This document shows, one piece after another, positions 13,881-21,952 of a stretch of 64,000 nt of DNA. The DNA comes from CAWGCA01 sp963820955 (GTDB taxonomy: Bacteria; Pseudomonadota; Gammaproteobacteria; Chromatiales; Chromatiaceae), in contig CAWGCA010000045.1 of NCBI GenBank assembly GCA_963820955.1, positions 1 to 64,000 on the forward strand. Reading direction: 5' to 3'. The translations under genes and the position numbers were made by a program. The notes beneath the pieces were generated by a model. The model had not been told where the DNA came from, searched no databases, and saw only the letters and a list, made by a program, of their open reading frames with translations. The first letter of the stretch is position 1; every line of letters starts with the position of its first letter.

Positions 13881-14472
13881 TCCCGCCGTATGCCTGATTA
13901 CCGCCCTGCCGGCGGAAGCACGACCTCTGAAGCAGCGGTTCAGCCTGCAGCGCGCCACGGGGGCGATGAAGTTCCCCCTCTACCGGGATGGGACCTTGTC
14001 CCTGGTGATCTCCGGGGTCGGCAAGCATGCCGCCAGGGATGCAGTCCATTGGCTGGGTGAGAGACCCGAAACCGCACCGAATGCGATCTGGGTAAACCTG
14101 GGCATCGCCGGCCATCCCACCCGTCCTCTTGGCCAGGCCGTGCTGGCCACCGAAATTGAGGATGGCGTCAGCGGCCAAAAATGGCTCACGAATTTGCCGG
14201 CCGACCTGCCCTGCGACTGTGACCGACTGCTGACTTTTTCTCAACCAAAGGCAGATTATGACCGTGATGCGCTTTATGACATGGAGGCATCCGGATTCTA
14301 TCCCGCTGCCCGTCACTATGCAGCGGCTGGTCGGGTACATTGTCTAAAAGTCATCTCTGATAATAGACAGCACACAAGCCGACACATCAATGGAAAATTG
14401 GTCTCACAATTAATCGGAGAACGACTCGATATTCTGGAGCGACTGATTCGGCAGCTGGAGGCGAACCTTTGA
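13873..14472 (+). CDS. Nucleosidase/phosphorylase-superfamily protein (MTA/SAH nucleosidase-like)
   Basis: The start MSNPAVCLITALPAEARPLKQRF (199 aa) overlaps the glycosyltransferase end by 8 bp and matches the first strand of the purine/uridine phosphorylase fold. VISGVGKHAARDAV is the substrate-loop region, and YDMEASGFY corresponds to the DME segment that binds ribose in MTA/SAH nucleosidases. ISDN could supply the catalytic Ser-Asp pair. It is shorter and more divergent than true MtnN (about 230 aa), so I do not assign that symbol. Substrates could be methylthioadenosine, S-adenosylhomocysteine or another nucleoside. Confidence 0.7.
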   Translation: MSNPAVCLITALPAEARPLKQRFSLQRATGAMKFPLYRDGTLSLVISGVGKHAARDAVHWLGERPETAPNAIWVNLGIAGHPTRPLGQAVLATEIEDGVSGQKWLTNLPADLPCDCDRLLTFSQPKADYDRDALYDMEASGFYPAARHYAAAGRVHCLKVISDNRQHTSRHINGKLVSQLIGERLDILERLIRQLEANL

Positions 14473-15188
14473 GTACTCTGACACCTACCCTGCTGGTAAC
14501 CGGTGCCAGCCGCGGCATCGGCCGGGCGATCTGTGAGAAACTGTTGCGCCAGGACTGCCGGGTCATCGGCATCGCGCGCCATTCTCCGGCACAGGAAATG
14601 GCCCATCAAAACCTGGTCCTGGAAGCACTGGATCTGAGCCGGCTCGACCAGCTCCCGGAAGCTGTGCGCGCACTGGGTAAGCGGTTCCCGGCAATCGACG
14701 GCATTATCTGCAATGCGGGCCAGGGCCGTTTCGGTTCGCTGGAAGAGTTTTCCCCTGCTCAGGTGCGGGCGCTCATCGATCTCAATCTCACCAGCCAGAT
14801 CCTGCTGGTGCGGGAGTTTCTAGCCGCCTTCAAGACGAGGGGCCGGGGTGATATCATCTTCATGGGGTCAGAGTCCGCTCTCGCCGGTGGCAGAAAAGGA
14901 GCGGTCTATTCCGCCACCAAATTCGGGTTGCGCGGGCTGACCCAGTCACTCAGAGAGGAGTGCGCCGGATCCGGGGTGCGGGTGGGAATCATCAACCCGG
15001 GTATGGTACAGAGTGATTTTTTCAATAATCTGGGGTTTCAGCCTGGCGACGAGTCAGATGCCCACCTCCTCCCGAGCGACGTGGCAGAGGCGGTGTGGCT
15101 GATGTTGAGCGCCCGACCGGGGGCAGCCATCGATGAGATCAATCTATCGCCCCAGAAAAAGGTAATCCAGTTTCGCAAGCCCTCTTGA
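14469..15188 (+). CDS. Short-chain dehydrogenase/reductase (SDR)
   Basis: A classical NAD(P)-dependent SDR of 239 aa. The dinucleotide-binding VTGASRGIGRA lies near the N-terminus, ICNAG (the NAG motif) near residue 78, and the catalytic residues are Ser in IIFMGSESALAGG with YSATK (Tyr-x-x-x-Lys) near residue 142. IINPGMVQSDF follows. The arginine after Ser in TGASRG suggests NADP preference. Translation starts at TTG within a TTGA overlap with the previous gene's stop, implying translational coupling. The substrate is unknown. A 147-bp gap separates it from the CBS gene. Confidence 0.9.
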   Translation: MSTLTPTLLVTGASRGIGRAICEKLLRQDCRVIGIARHSPAQEMAHQNLVLEALDLSRLDQLPEAVRALGKRFPAIDGIICNAGQGRFGSLEEFSPAQVRALIDLNLTSQILLVREFLAAFKTRGRGDIIFMGSESALAGGRKGAVYSATKFGLRGLTQSLREECAGSGVRVGIINPGMVQSDFFNNLGFQPGDESDAHLLPSDVAEAVWLMLSARPGAAIDEINLSPQKKVIQFRKPS

Positions 15189-15335
15189 CCCTTTGCTCAC
15201 TCCGCCACGATTTTAGGTTAGAATCGGGGTCATTCGGCTCCCGGCGGGGATTCTGGCACGCGGCTGTTACTCGCCGCCGATATTGCTCAGCAGCAGTAGT
15301 CGGGGCATTCGTTTGGTCACAAGGAGAAGGCAGCA

Positions 15336-15767
15336 ATGAGATCGATTGCGCACGTTCTGGACACCAAAGGGCGCGATGCCTGGCGGATCAAACCCGAGGA
15401 CTCGGTATACAACGCCATCAAAATTATGGCCGACAAAGATGCCGGGGCATTGCTCGTTATGGAGGATGAAAAACTGGTCGGGATCATCAGTGAGCGGGAC
15501 TATGCGCGCAAAATGATCCTGACAGGTAGATCGTCGCCGCAAACTCCGGTCAGCCAGATCATGACGAAAAGCGTTCTGTATGTGCGTTCAGACCAGACGG
15601 TTGAGGAGTGTATGACGCTGATGACCGAAAAGCGTCTTCGCCACCTTCCGGTAGTCGATGAAGGCCAGGTAACGGGCGTCATCTCCATGGGAGATCTGGT
15701 TAAATCCATCATAACGGAGCAGAAAATAAAGATTGAACAGCTGGAACAGTACATAACAGCAGGGTGA
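15336..15767 (+). CDS. Tandem CBS-domain protein
   Basis: A stand-alone 143-aa protein made of two CBS domains forming one Bateman module. The first spans about residues 8-65 (DSVYNAIKIMADKDAGALLV, LVGIISERDYARKMIL), the second about 75-135 (QTVEECMTLMTEKRLRHLPV, VTGVISMGDLVKSII). Such modules bind adenosine nucleotides or SAM and sense energy state; ligand and partner are not predictable here. A good ribosome-binding site (AAGGAGAAGG) precedes the ATG. It is 147 bp beyond the SDR and may have its own promoter. It converges on the class II aldolase gene. Confidence 0.9.
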   Translation: MRSIAHVLDTKGRDAWRIKPEDSVYNAIKIMADKDAGALLVMEDEKLVGIISERDYARKMILTGRSSPQTPVSQIMTKSVLYVRSDQTVEECMTLMTEKRLRHLPVVDEGQVTGVISMGDLVKSIITEQKIKIEQLEQYITAG

Positions 15768-15826
15768 CCAATCACCGATTGAACGGTCATTTCCCTGCTG
15801 CACAGATGTACGACCTGAATTCCGGC

Positions 15827-16411
15827 TCAATCGGCACTGTGGCGGGACGCCTCAGGGCTGGTTCCCAAGTGTCTCGCAATAACCGCCGTTTTGGCGCAAA
15901 GTTCCAGCGAACAGGTCCACTTATACGCAAGATTGAGTGTTTCCCCCCAGGCGTACACACCGTGTCCACGGACCACCATGACAGGATAGCGGGCAAGAGT
16001 CGCTGCCACCGCAGCGGGTGACTCCTCTAGGTATCGGTCGTATCCGATGATGATCACCGGGACGAGGGGGAAATAGTACTGCCCCTCGAAATCCAATGGT
16101 GAGAAATTCTCGCCATTCAAAGTGGCGGCAACCGTATAGGGGCCGTGACTGTGCAGCACCGCCCGGGCTTTGGGGTTTTGCTGGTAGACCCGCTGATGCA
16201 GTGGCCCATCCAGGGATGCATTCTGGCCGCAAGGCCCGGCAACCGGGCACTCGACCAGTTGATCCACGCCGAGGGTATCAGCGCAGGCCCCTGTGGGCGT
16301 CACCCAGATCCGATCACCATCCCGCAACGAGCCATTGCCACTGTGGGAGTCATTGTTACCATTCTGGCGCAGCCACCGATAGATTTGAACCAGACCCTGC
16401 TTGTTCTCCAT
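15827..16411 (-). CDS. Class II aldolase/adducin family protein (MtnB-like)
   Basis: The 194-aa protein has the zinc site of class II aldolases: HSHGPY near residue 94 supplies His-x-His and VVRGHGVYAWG near residue 155 the third histidine. The N-terminal NGSLRDGDRIWVTPTGAC is the phosphate-binding SG-rich region. Length and layout fit methylthioribulose-1-phosphate dehydratase (MtnB) as well as fuculose- or ribulose-phosphate aldolases. A nucleosidase-like gene lies 1.4 kb away, which is consistent with MTA or 5'-deoxyadenosine salvage, but no mtnA or mtnK is in view. A hexanucleotide repeat lies right upstream of its start. Confidence 0.8.
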   Translation of the reverse strand: MENKQGLVQIYRWLRQNGNNDSHSGNGSLRDGDRIWVTPTGACADTLGVDQLVECPVAGPCGQNASLDGPLHQRVYQQNPKARAVLHSHGPYTVAATLNGENFSPLDFEGQYYFPLVPVIIIGYDRYLEESPAAVAATLARYPVMVVRGHGVYAWGETLNLAYKWTCSLELCAKTAVIARHLGTSPEASRHSAD

Positions 16412-16414
16412 TGA

Positions 16415-16444
16415 GACCTCGACCCCGACCCCGACCCCGAACCC
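16415..16444. repeat. Hexanucleotide tandem repeat (GACCCC)
   Basis: Five consecutive 6-mers (one GACCTC, three exact GACCCC and one GAACCC) lie 4 bases upstream of the aldolase ATG and in the gap before modA. On the aldolase strand they read GGGGTC repeats exactly where the ribosome-binding site should be. Unit number could change by slippage and alter spacing or initiation. Confidence 0.75.
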
Positions 16445-16518
16445 GTCCGTTTCGCCATGATAGGTGATTTTGATTGTTGTCAGTACAATAATTGTTTCCG
16501 ATCTCCGCTGCCAATCTC

Positions 16519-17289
16519 ATGCGCTCTATCAGACAACTGCTTCTTACCCTCGCCATCCTGCTGCCAACCACCGGACCGCTGAAGGCAGCTACGGTCAACG
16601 TCGCCGTTGCCAGTAATTTCAACACCACCCTGCAACGACTCGCTGTCGCGTTCAGACGGGAAAGCGGTCATGAACTGCGTATCAGCTCGGCCTCCACTGG
16701 CAAACTGTATGCCCAGATTGTTCAGGGTGCGCCCTACGATATCTTCCTGGCGGCCGATGCCGACCGCCCACAGCGGCTGGCGCTTCTGGGGCTGGCAGTC
16801 GCAAACAGCCGCTTCACCTATGCCCAGGGGCAACTGTTGCTCTGGAGCCCCCGGTCCGAATTCACGGATGAAGGAAGCGAGGTACTGGCCCATGGTGGAT
16901 TCCGGCACCTGGCCATCGCCAATCCAAAAACTGCACCCTATGGTGTAGCAGCCAAGCAAACCCTGGAGTCCCTCGGCCTCTGGGCCATACTTAAACCACG
17001 GCTTGTGCGGGGTGAGAATATAGGCCAGACCTTTCAATACGTGGCCACTGGAGCGGCCGACCTTGGGTTAGTTTCGCACTCCCAGGCAAAGACTCTGGAC
17101 AATGAGGACGGTTACCGCTGGCCGATCCCGGCCTACCTCCACAGCCCCATTCGACAGCAGGCGATTCTACTCAACCGTGGCGCCGACAAGCCGGGGGCCA
17201 TCGCCTTTCTGACTTTTCTGAAAACAGACAAGGCCGCTGAGTTGATCGTCGAAAGTGGTTATTTGACCGGGGATGATAGGTCCCGATGA
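16519..17289 (+). CDS. modA: Molybdate ABC transporter substrate-binding protein
   Basis: ModA captures molybdate in the periplasm for the ModBC transporter. I use the ATG at 16519 (MRSIRQLLLTLAILLPTTGPLKA), which opens directly into a signal peptide with likely cleavage after LKA; a TTG 9 codons upstream is less likely. The mature protein starts ATVNVAVASNFNTTLQRLA and has ISSASTGKLYAQI, which carries the oxyanion-binding serines, and YDIFLAADADRPQRL. Length is 256 aa. The stop overlaps the modB start by 4 bp (ATGA). No ModE box or molybdenum-cofactor riboswitch is evident in the short upstream region. Confidence 0.95.
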   Translation: MRSIRQLLLTLAILLPTTGPLKAATVNVAVASNFNTTLQRLAVAFRRESGHELRISSASTGKLYAQIVQGAPYDIFLAADADRPQRLALLGLAVANSRFTYAQGQLLLWSPRSEFTDEGSEVLAHGGFRHLAIANPKTAPYGVAAKQTLESLGLWAILKPRLVRGENIGQTFQYVATGAADLGLVSHSQAKTLDNEDGYRWPIPAYLHSPIRQQAILLNRGADKPGAIAFLTFLKTDKAAELIVESGYLTGDDRSR

Positions 17290-17969
17290 CACCGCAGGAT
17301 CTGGACGCACTCTTGGTCACATTAAGACTGGCGTTGACCAGTACGGTGATCCTGCTACTGCTCGGGATACCTCTCGCCTGGTGGCTGGCCCGTACCCGCT
17401 GTCGGCTAAAAACCGCGGTGGAGGCAATGGTCGCCCTGCCGCTGGTGCTGCCACCCACAGTGCTGGGTTTCTACCTGCTGATCGCCCTGTCCGCCAACGG
17501 CGTACTGGCCGGCTTCTGGCAGGCGCTGGGAGGCACCGGGCTCGCTTTCACCTTCTCTGGGCTGGTGATCGGGTCGGTGCTCTACTCCATGCCGTTCGTG
17601 GTGCAACCATTGCAGAACGCCTTTTCCTCAATTGAGGAGAGGACACTGGAGGCGGCCAGTACCCTGCGGGCCAGCCCCCTCGACCGATTCTTTTCGGTGG
17701 TATTGCCACTCTCGCGCTCCGGGTTGATCACGGCAGCCACCCTCGGCTTCGCCCACACAATGGGTGAGTTCGGCGTGGTTTTGATGATCGGAGGAAATAT
17801 CCCCGGCCAGACCCAGGTACTCTCCATCGCCATCTATGACCACGTAGAATCACTCGAGTATGACCAGGCTCACCTGCTGTCGGCGGGGCTGCTGGTATTC
17901 TCCTTCTGCCTTCTGTTTCTGATTTATGCCATGCTCGGACGGACAAATAGCAAAGGTCTTGACCGATGA
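17286..17969 (+). CDS. modB: Molybdate ABC transporter permease
   Basis: The 227-aa integral membrane protein has about five hydrophobic helices and the BPD transport motif EAASTLRASPLDRFFSVVLPLSRSGLI (EAA loop, near residue 120), which docks on ModC. The N-terminus MTPQDLDALLVTLRLALTSTVILLLLGIPLAWWLAR is typical of ModB. It overlaps modA by 4 bp and modC by 4 bp, so the three genes form one coupled operon. Confidence 0.95.
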   Translation: MTPQDLDALLVTLRLALTSTVILLLLGIPLAWWLARTRCRLKTAVEAMVALPLVLPPTVLGFYLLIALSANGVLAGFWQALGGTGLAFTFSGLVIGSVLYSMPFVVQPLQNAFSSIEERTLEAASTLRASPLDRFFSVVLPLSRSGLITAATLGFAHTMGEFGVVLMIGGNIPGQTQVLSIAIYDHVESLEYDQAHLLSAGLLVFSFCLLFLIYAMLGRTNSKGLDR

Positions 17970-19045
17970 CGGCACGGATCGAGTTTCGATTCCGGCGCTC
18001 CCTGGGGAAATTCGTGCTGGATGCCGAAGGGGAGATTCCGGCTCGTGGCGTAACGGCTTTGTTCGGGCGTTCAGGTTCCGGTAAGACCAGCCTGCTGCGC
18101 TGCATGGCCGGGCTGGACCGGGCCGAAGATGCCTATCTTTCGGTGGCGGGGGAGTGTTGGCACGACAGCCGCAGCGGTTTTTTTCTGCCACCCCACCAAC
18201 GGGCTATCGGCTTTGTGTTCCAGGAAGGCACCCTCTTTCCCCACCTGCGGGTCAGTGCCAACCTGGAGTATGGCTACAAACGGGCTCCCGCAGACGAGCG
18301 CAGCAGGACGCTGCAACAGACCATCGAAATCCTGGAACTGGAGTCGCTGCTCGATCGCTATCCCGCTCAGCTGTCGGGCGGTGAGAGGCAGCGGGTAGCA
18401 ATTGGCCGCGCCCTGCTCAATCTGCCACGACTGTTGCTGATGGACGAACCCATGGCGTCACTGGATCGGGGCCACAAGAAAGAGATACTGCCCTATCTGG
18501 AAAAGCTGCACATCGACTCGGACATACCCATCGTCTATGTCACCCACGACCTGGACGAGCTCACTCGAATCGCCGATCACTTGATCCTGGTTGACCAAGG
18601 CAGACTGACGGCACAAGGCCCCCTGGAGCAGATATTGGCGAGGATCGACCTTCCCATCGCCCGCGAGTCGGATGCCGGCGCGGTCATCCGTACCCGCATC
18701 CTGAGTCATGATGAAGAGTACCACCTCACCCAGCTCGGCTTTTCCGGTGGAGAACTAACCGTAGGATGGATAGACCGACCGGCTGGCAGCGATATCCGCA
18801 TACGGATCCACGCCAAGGATGTCAGCCTAGCCATCAGCCGCCCTGGACAGACCAGTATCCTGAACGTGCTGCCAGCAGAGATACGGGAGATGTCGGTGCA
18901 CGGCCGGGGCCGGATGATCGTACGGCTGGACGTTGGAGGCATCCCCCTGCTGGCCCGAATAACGCAGAAATCCCAGATTCGATTAGCGCTCAAACCGGGA
19001 ATGAAAGTCTATGCACAGATCAAGAGCGTAGCCCTGACGTTGTAA
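17966..19045 (+). CDS. modC: Molybdate ABC transporter ATP-binding protein
   Basis: ModC powers molybdate import. The 359-aa protein has Walker A FGRSGSGKTSLL near residue 32, the Q-loop VFQEGTLFPHLRV, ABC signature QLSGGERQRVAIGRALL near residue 135, Walker B LLLMDEPMASLD and switch histidine YVTHDLDEL. A C-terminal TOBE (Mop-like) domain (about residues 290-359) binds oxyanion and can regulate transport. It closes the modABC operon. The following 103 bp to the convergent DUF4197 gene hold no clear terminator. Confidence 0.95.
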   Translation: MTARIEFRFRRSLGKFVLDAEGEIPARGVTALFGRSGSGKTSLLRCMAGLDRAEDAYLSVAGECWHDSRSGFFLPPHQRAIGFVFQEGTLFPHLRVSANLEYGYKRAPADERSRTLQQTIEILELESLLDRYPAQLSGGERQRVAIGRALLNLPRLLLMDEPMASLDRGHKKEILPYLEKLHIDSDIPIVYVTHDLDELTRIADHLILVDQGRLTAQGPLEQILARIDLPIARESDAGAVIRTRILSHDEEYHLTQLGFSGGELTVGWIDRPAGSDIRIRIHAKDVSLAISRPGQTSILNVLPAEIREMSVHGRGRMIVRLDVGGIPLLARITQKSQIRLALKPGMKVYAQIKSVALTL

Positions 19046-19148
19046 CGCATCGAAACCGGTAATTCGGCGGAGCTGACCTTGCCGCCTTTATATCCTGTTG
19101 TCGCTGCAAATATCGGGCAGCAAAAAATCAATGACGGCAGCAGTTGAT

Positions 19149-19913
19149 CTATTTTGCCGTGCCCCCGAAAACCTTCTTGAGTATATCCGTTGTCCGCGCC
19201 ACCGGATCTGTACGAATGAGTTTCTCCTGTTCGGCCAATTTCAGGAAAAGCCCGTCCAATGCCTTTGCGGCAACGTATCGATCCAGGTCCAGGGAATCCA
19301 TGTCAATATAGGCCCCCAAAAATCCAACCTTGGCGGTCAATTGTTTGTAGCTGGATGTTACCCCTGCCTGTTCCGTCGCCTGCTTGACGATGGGTAGAAT
19401 GGCCTGATCGAGACGGCTTCCGCTGTTTTTCCGAAAGTAGTCTGTCGCGGCCGTGTCACTGCCATTTAGGATGCCTCGTGCATCATCCAGAGTCATCCGG
19501 CGGATGGTCTCTGTGAAGATACTCAGGGTTTCCGGCACTGCCTGCTCCGCCGCCTGGTTGATAGTGGCGATAAACTCATTCACGAGTTCCCCCTGCCCAA
19601 CCGCACTGAGTCCATTGGCAACGGGTTCCAGACTATCCGGCAGCGGAATGCGCACCCTTGCATCGTTGAGATAGCCGCCTTCGGTGCCGAGGATTGCAAT
19701 GGCCTTTTCAACCCCGATACCCAAGGCCTGCTTCAGTCCCTCGACAATCTCATCACTCGACAGAGCAGAGGAAGCCACGGGCGTCTGCTGCGGCGAGGTC
19801 ACCAGTTCCCTGGCGCTGTCGAGCCAGTCGTTCCATCCGGCCTGTACCAGTGATGTCAGCGTAACTCCCAGCACGAAAAACACTCCCCCCCGCCTGCCAA
19901 TAACGCGCCTCAT
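19149..19913 (-). CDS. DUF4197 secreted protein
   Basis: A 254-aa protein with an N-terminal hydrophobic export signal (GGVFFVLGVTLTSLVQAGW) that probably takes it to the periplasm. The rest matches the DUF4197 family: LSSDEIVEGLKQALGIGVEKAI, then DARVRIPLPDSLEPV, then ATDYFRKNSGSRLDQAILPIVKQATEQAGVT. The family is common in proteobacteria and has no assigned function. It stands alone, convergent with modC. The 163-bp gap upstream holds nothing I recognise. Confidence 0.85.
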   Translation of the reverse strand: MRRVIGRRGGVFFVLGVTLTSLVQAGWNDWLDSARELVTSPQQTPVASSALSSDEIVEGLKQALGIGVEKAIAILGTEGGYLNDARVRIPLPDSLEPVANGLSAVGQGELVNEFIATINQAAEQAVPETLSIFTETIRRMTLDDARGILNGSDTAATDYFRKNSGSRLDQAILPIVKQATEQAGVTSSYKQLTAKVGFLGAYIDMDSLDLDRYVAAKALDGLFLKLAEQEKLIRTDPVARTTDILKKVFGGTAK

Positions 19914-20076
19914 GATAGCTAGCCTATGCCTGACCTATGGATATATCTAGGATAAAAAAAGGGGGCGGAGAAAGAAAGCAAATTCTCCGTCAATACCAGC
20001 AGACCCGGAGGTAGACCCCCAAGGGAACACCGATCGCAACCCTGGCCCGATAATTTGCTCGGGTAGCCTTACCGCT

Positions 20077-20388
20077 TCAGTGTGAAGCCGCCATGCCTAG
20101 CATCAGAGTAAAACGCAATGCCGACGTGCCGTCCACCTGGATTCTCGAACGATTGGATTGGCCGCAGGAAAAGCCTGGAGTACAACGCTCGGTTCTCGCC
20201 AGTTCCAGATCTACAGATGAGCGCCCTGACAGGTTAAGCAGCTGGGCGGAAGAGATAATTTCCTGTTGTCCGGAGCGAGAGCTGACCGGAAGGGCCTCAT
20301 TGAATAAAAGGCCGGCACCGACCGACAACACCAGACCACCCAGCAACAGGTGGCTTCCATGTAAGGTTGGTTTATGAAACAGATTCAT
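20077..20388 (-). CDS. Small single-pass membrane or secreted protein, unknown function
   Basis: I choose the ATG at 20388 because AGAGGTG lies 6 bases upstream; the open frame continues 22 codons further without homology. The 103-aa product starts MNLFHKPTLHGSHLLLGG and has one hydrophobic segment at about residues 12-30 that could be an anchor or uncleaved signal. Two cysteines (RCTPGFSCG) may form a disulfide outside the cytoplasm. I do not recognise a family. It lies just beyond the end of the chemotaxis genes, on the same strand, with 237 bp between. Confidence 0.5.
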   Translation of the reverse strand: MNLFHKPTLHGSHLLLGGLVLSVGAGLLFNEALPVSSRSGQQEIISSAQLLNLSGRSSVDLELARTERCTPGFSCGQSNRSRIQVDGTSALRFTLMLGMAASH

Positions 20389-20625
20389 GCCATCACCTCT
20401 AATCAGCCCCGGAGCACGCCCTTTCAGTACAGAGTCTGGTAGCCACCATGGCACAAGGCAAGCCGACGGCAGCCTGTTTTCGGGGTTTTTGTGTGATTCG
20501 TTGTTCTTGTCTCAATCAGCAGGTCGATCAAGTCTCGATTCTCGAGGAACCCATTTGCAGCTGCGGGAGTACCTCGGTCACACCGTTCTTATGTACGTAA
20601 TGAAGGAAAATATTATCGGTCAGAA

Positions 20626-21012
20626 TCAACTGGCCTGCTTCAACCCATGGAGCATAACAACAAGCTCTGCCTCACTGTGGCTGAGCCCGAGTTCTGCTAC
20701 CAATCGATCAGTCGTTGCGCCCCGGTGAACCAGCTGTATGGCTTCCCCGTACGGGCGGTCACTCTGTTTCTGGCTTTCCATCGAGTCCTGTCGATGCACC
20801 AGATCACGCCCTTGTTTTTCCAGACCGGACAACCGTCGGTCCACTCCGACTGCGCCGGCACACATCGCATTGAGCGTTGAGCTCAAGGAGTTCATTGGAA
20901 CGCGTATCTCTGCCAGCTTTCGACCCTGATCCCGAATAATATAGGCCTGTAGCAGTAGGCAGAATATCAATGAGCCCCCTAAACCGATGATAGCTATCCA
21001 AACATTCCCCAT
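20626..21012 (-). CDS. DUF2802 membrane-anchored protein of the chemotaxis cluster
   Basis: The start MGNVWIAIIGLGGSLIFCLLLQAYII (128 aa) gives an immediate membrane helix; GGGGAAG lies 4 bases upstream of the ATG. A coiled-coil region with paired heptads follows, then the C-terminal DUF2802 helix-turn-helix-like segment PYGEAIQLVHRGATTDRLVAELGLSHSEAELVVMLHG. The same gene follows cheW in Pseudomonas-type clusters. Its function is not established. It starts 11 bp after the 56-aa gene and ends the cluster. Confidence 0.85.
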   Translation of the reverse strand: MGNVWIAIIGLGGSLIFCLLLQAYIIRDQGRKLAEIRVPMNSLSSTLNAMCAGAVGVDRRLSGLEKQGRDLVHRQDSMESQKQSDRPYGEAIQLVHRGATTDRLVAELGLSHSEAELVVMLHGLKQAS

Positions 21013-21023
21013 GGTCTTCCCCT

Positions 21024-21194
21024 TCAAGCGTAATCGTCAAACACCGGCCGATCGCCATCCTTATTATCCTGCCTTCGCTGATCCTCCCGCCGCTCTCTGT
21101 TCTCCTGATCTTGAGGCACCCTGCGTTGTCGACCCTGCTCATGGCGTGTCGGCCAAACGGGTTTTATCGGAGTTGGTTGAGTAATCCCGGCCAT
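21024..21194 (-). CDS. Small charged protein between cheW and DUF2802 (56 aa)
   Basis: A 56-codon frame runs from ATG at 21194 to TGA at 21024, with AAGGAGG upstream. It lies 22 bp after cheW and 11 bp before the DUF2802 gene. The product begins MAGITQPTPIKPVWP, is rich in Arg, Gln, Glu and Asp, and ends RPVFDDYA. As I recall, small proteins with a DEYA/DDYA-type end occur at this position in pseudomonad and other gammaproteobacterial clusters, which would make it a real gene. It looks intrinsically disordered. Function unknown. Confidence 0.75.
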   Translation of the reverse strand: MAGITQPTPIKPVWPTRHEQGRQRRVPQDQENRERREDQRRQDNKDGDRPVFDDYA

Positions 21195-21216
21195 TGAGCT
21201 TGGTCTCCTCCTTGTG

Positions 21217-21699
21217 TCAGAGACTTCCTATCTCTTCCCGGTCTTCTTCGGTCAGCAGTTTGTTCAGATCTACCAGAATCAATAACTCGTCCCCACGGGT
21301 CGCCACGCCCTGGATATAACGCGAGTGTTCTTCGTTGCCGACACTGGGTGCCGAATCGATGCCAGATTCGTTCAGTTCAACCACTTCGGCCACGCTGTCC
21401 ACCAATATGCCCACAACCTCTTTTTCCGATTCGATGATCACGATTCTGCTGGAATCGTCGACATCCCTCGGTGGCAGACCAAATCGTCGGCGAGTATCGA
21501 GTACCGTTACGACATTTCCCCGCAGATTGATTATTCCGAGCACATAGGGAGGGGCCCCAGGCACCGGCGCAATCTCACTGACCCTTAACACCTCTTGCAC
21601 CTGCATCACGTTGATGCCATAGGTCTCGTCCTGCAATCGAAAGGTGACCAGTTGAACAATTGATTCGCTGGTCGTGAGGTTGGCAACGGCTGTTGTCAT
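21217..21699 (-). CDS. cheW: Chemotaxis coupling protein CheW
   Basis: CheW links methyl-accepting receptors to the CheA kinase. The 160-aa protein is one CheW-like SH3-type domain: IVQLVTFRLQDETYGINVMQVQEVLRV, then PYVLGIINLRGNVVTVLDTRRRFGLP, the strongly conserved NLRG turn. The family length is about 160. It sits downstream of motD with a 253-bp gap in which Pseudomonas carries a parA-like gene; nothing coding is visible in that gap here. The small 56-aa gene follows. Confidence 0.95.
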   Translation of the reverse strand: MTTAVANLTTSESIVQLVTFRLQDETYGINVMQVQEVLRVSEIAPVPGAPPYVLGIINLRGNVVTVLDTRRRFGLPPRDVDDSSRIVIIESEKEVVGILVDSVAEVVELNESGIDSAPSVGNEEHSRYIQGVATRGDELLILVDLNKLLTEEDREEIGSL

Positions 21700-21952
21700 G
21701 ATTGCACCTCTTCTCCTTATGACGGTCCGTCAAAATTCAGGCATTCAAATTGATTACCAGGGAATATGCATCTTTCGTGCCTTGTTAACTGCAACCGGAC
21801 AAGATCAAGCGCAGCACCCCTCCATGCCGCCATATTCCAACTATCACCAACATCGCCGGATGGAAATGGGTAGTCGTGAAGTATTCGGGAAAAGCATAAG
21901 GAGTGGTATTCACTCCAACGCAATCAGCGGTTTTTTTATAGGTTCGGCCGTC

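Noticed and set aside
20455..20625. A tRNA or small RNA gene in the gap between the DUF2802 gene and the small membrane protein
   Set aside because: Some short complementary segments exist, but there is no cloverleaf, no T-loop GTTCGA-type box and no promoter/terminator pair.
21715..21733. Palindrome TGACGGACCGTCA upstream of cheW as an operator
   Set aside because: A single 13-base palindrome without a known regulator or a second copy; may be chance.
21700..21952. A ParA-like gene between motD and cheW, as in Pseudomonas
   Set aside because: The 253-bp gap is too short, and no P-loop or ParA motif is visible in any frame.
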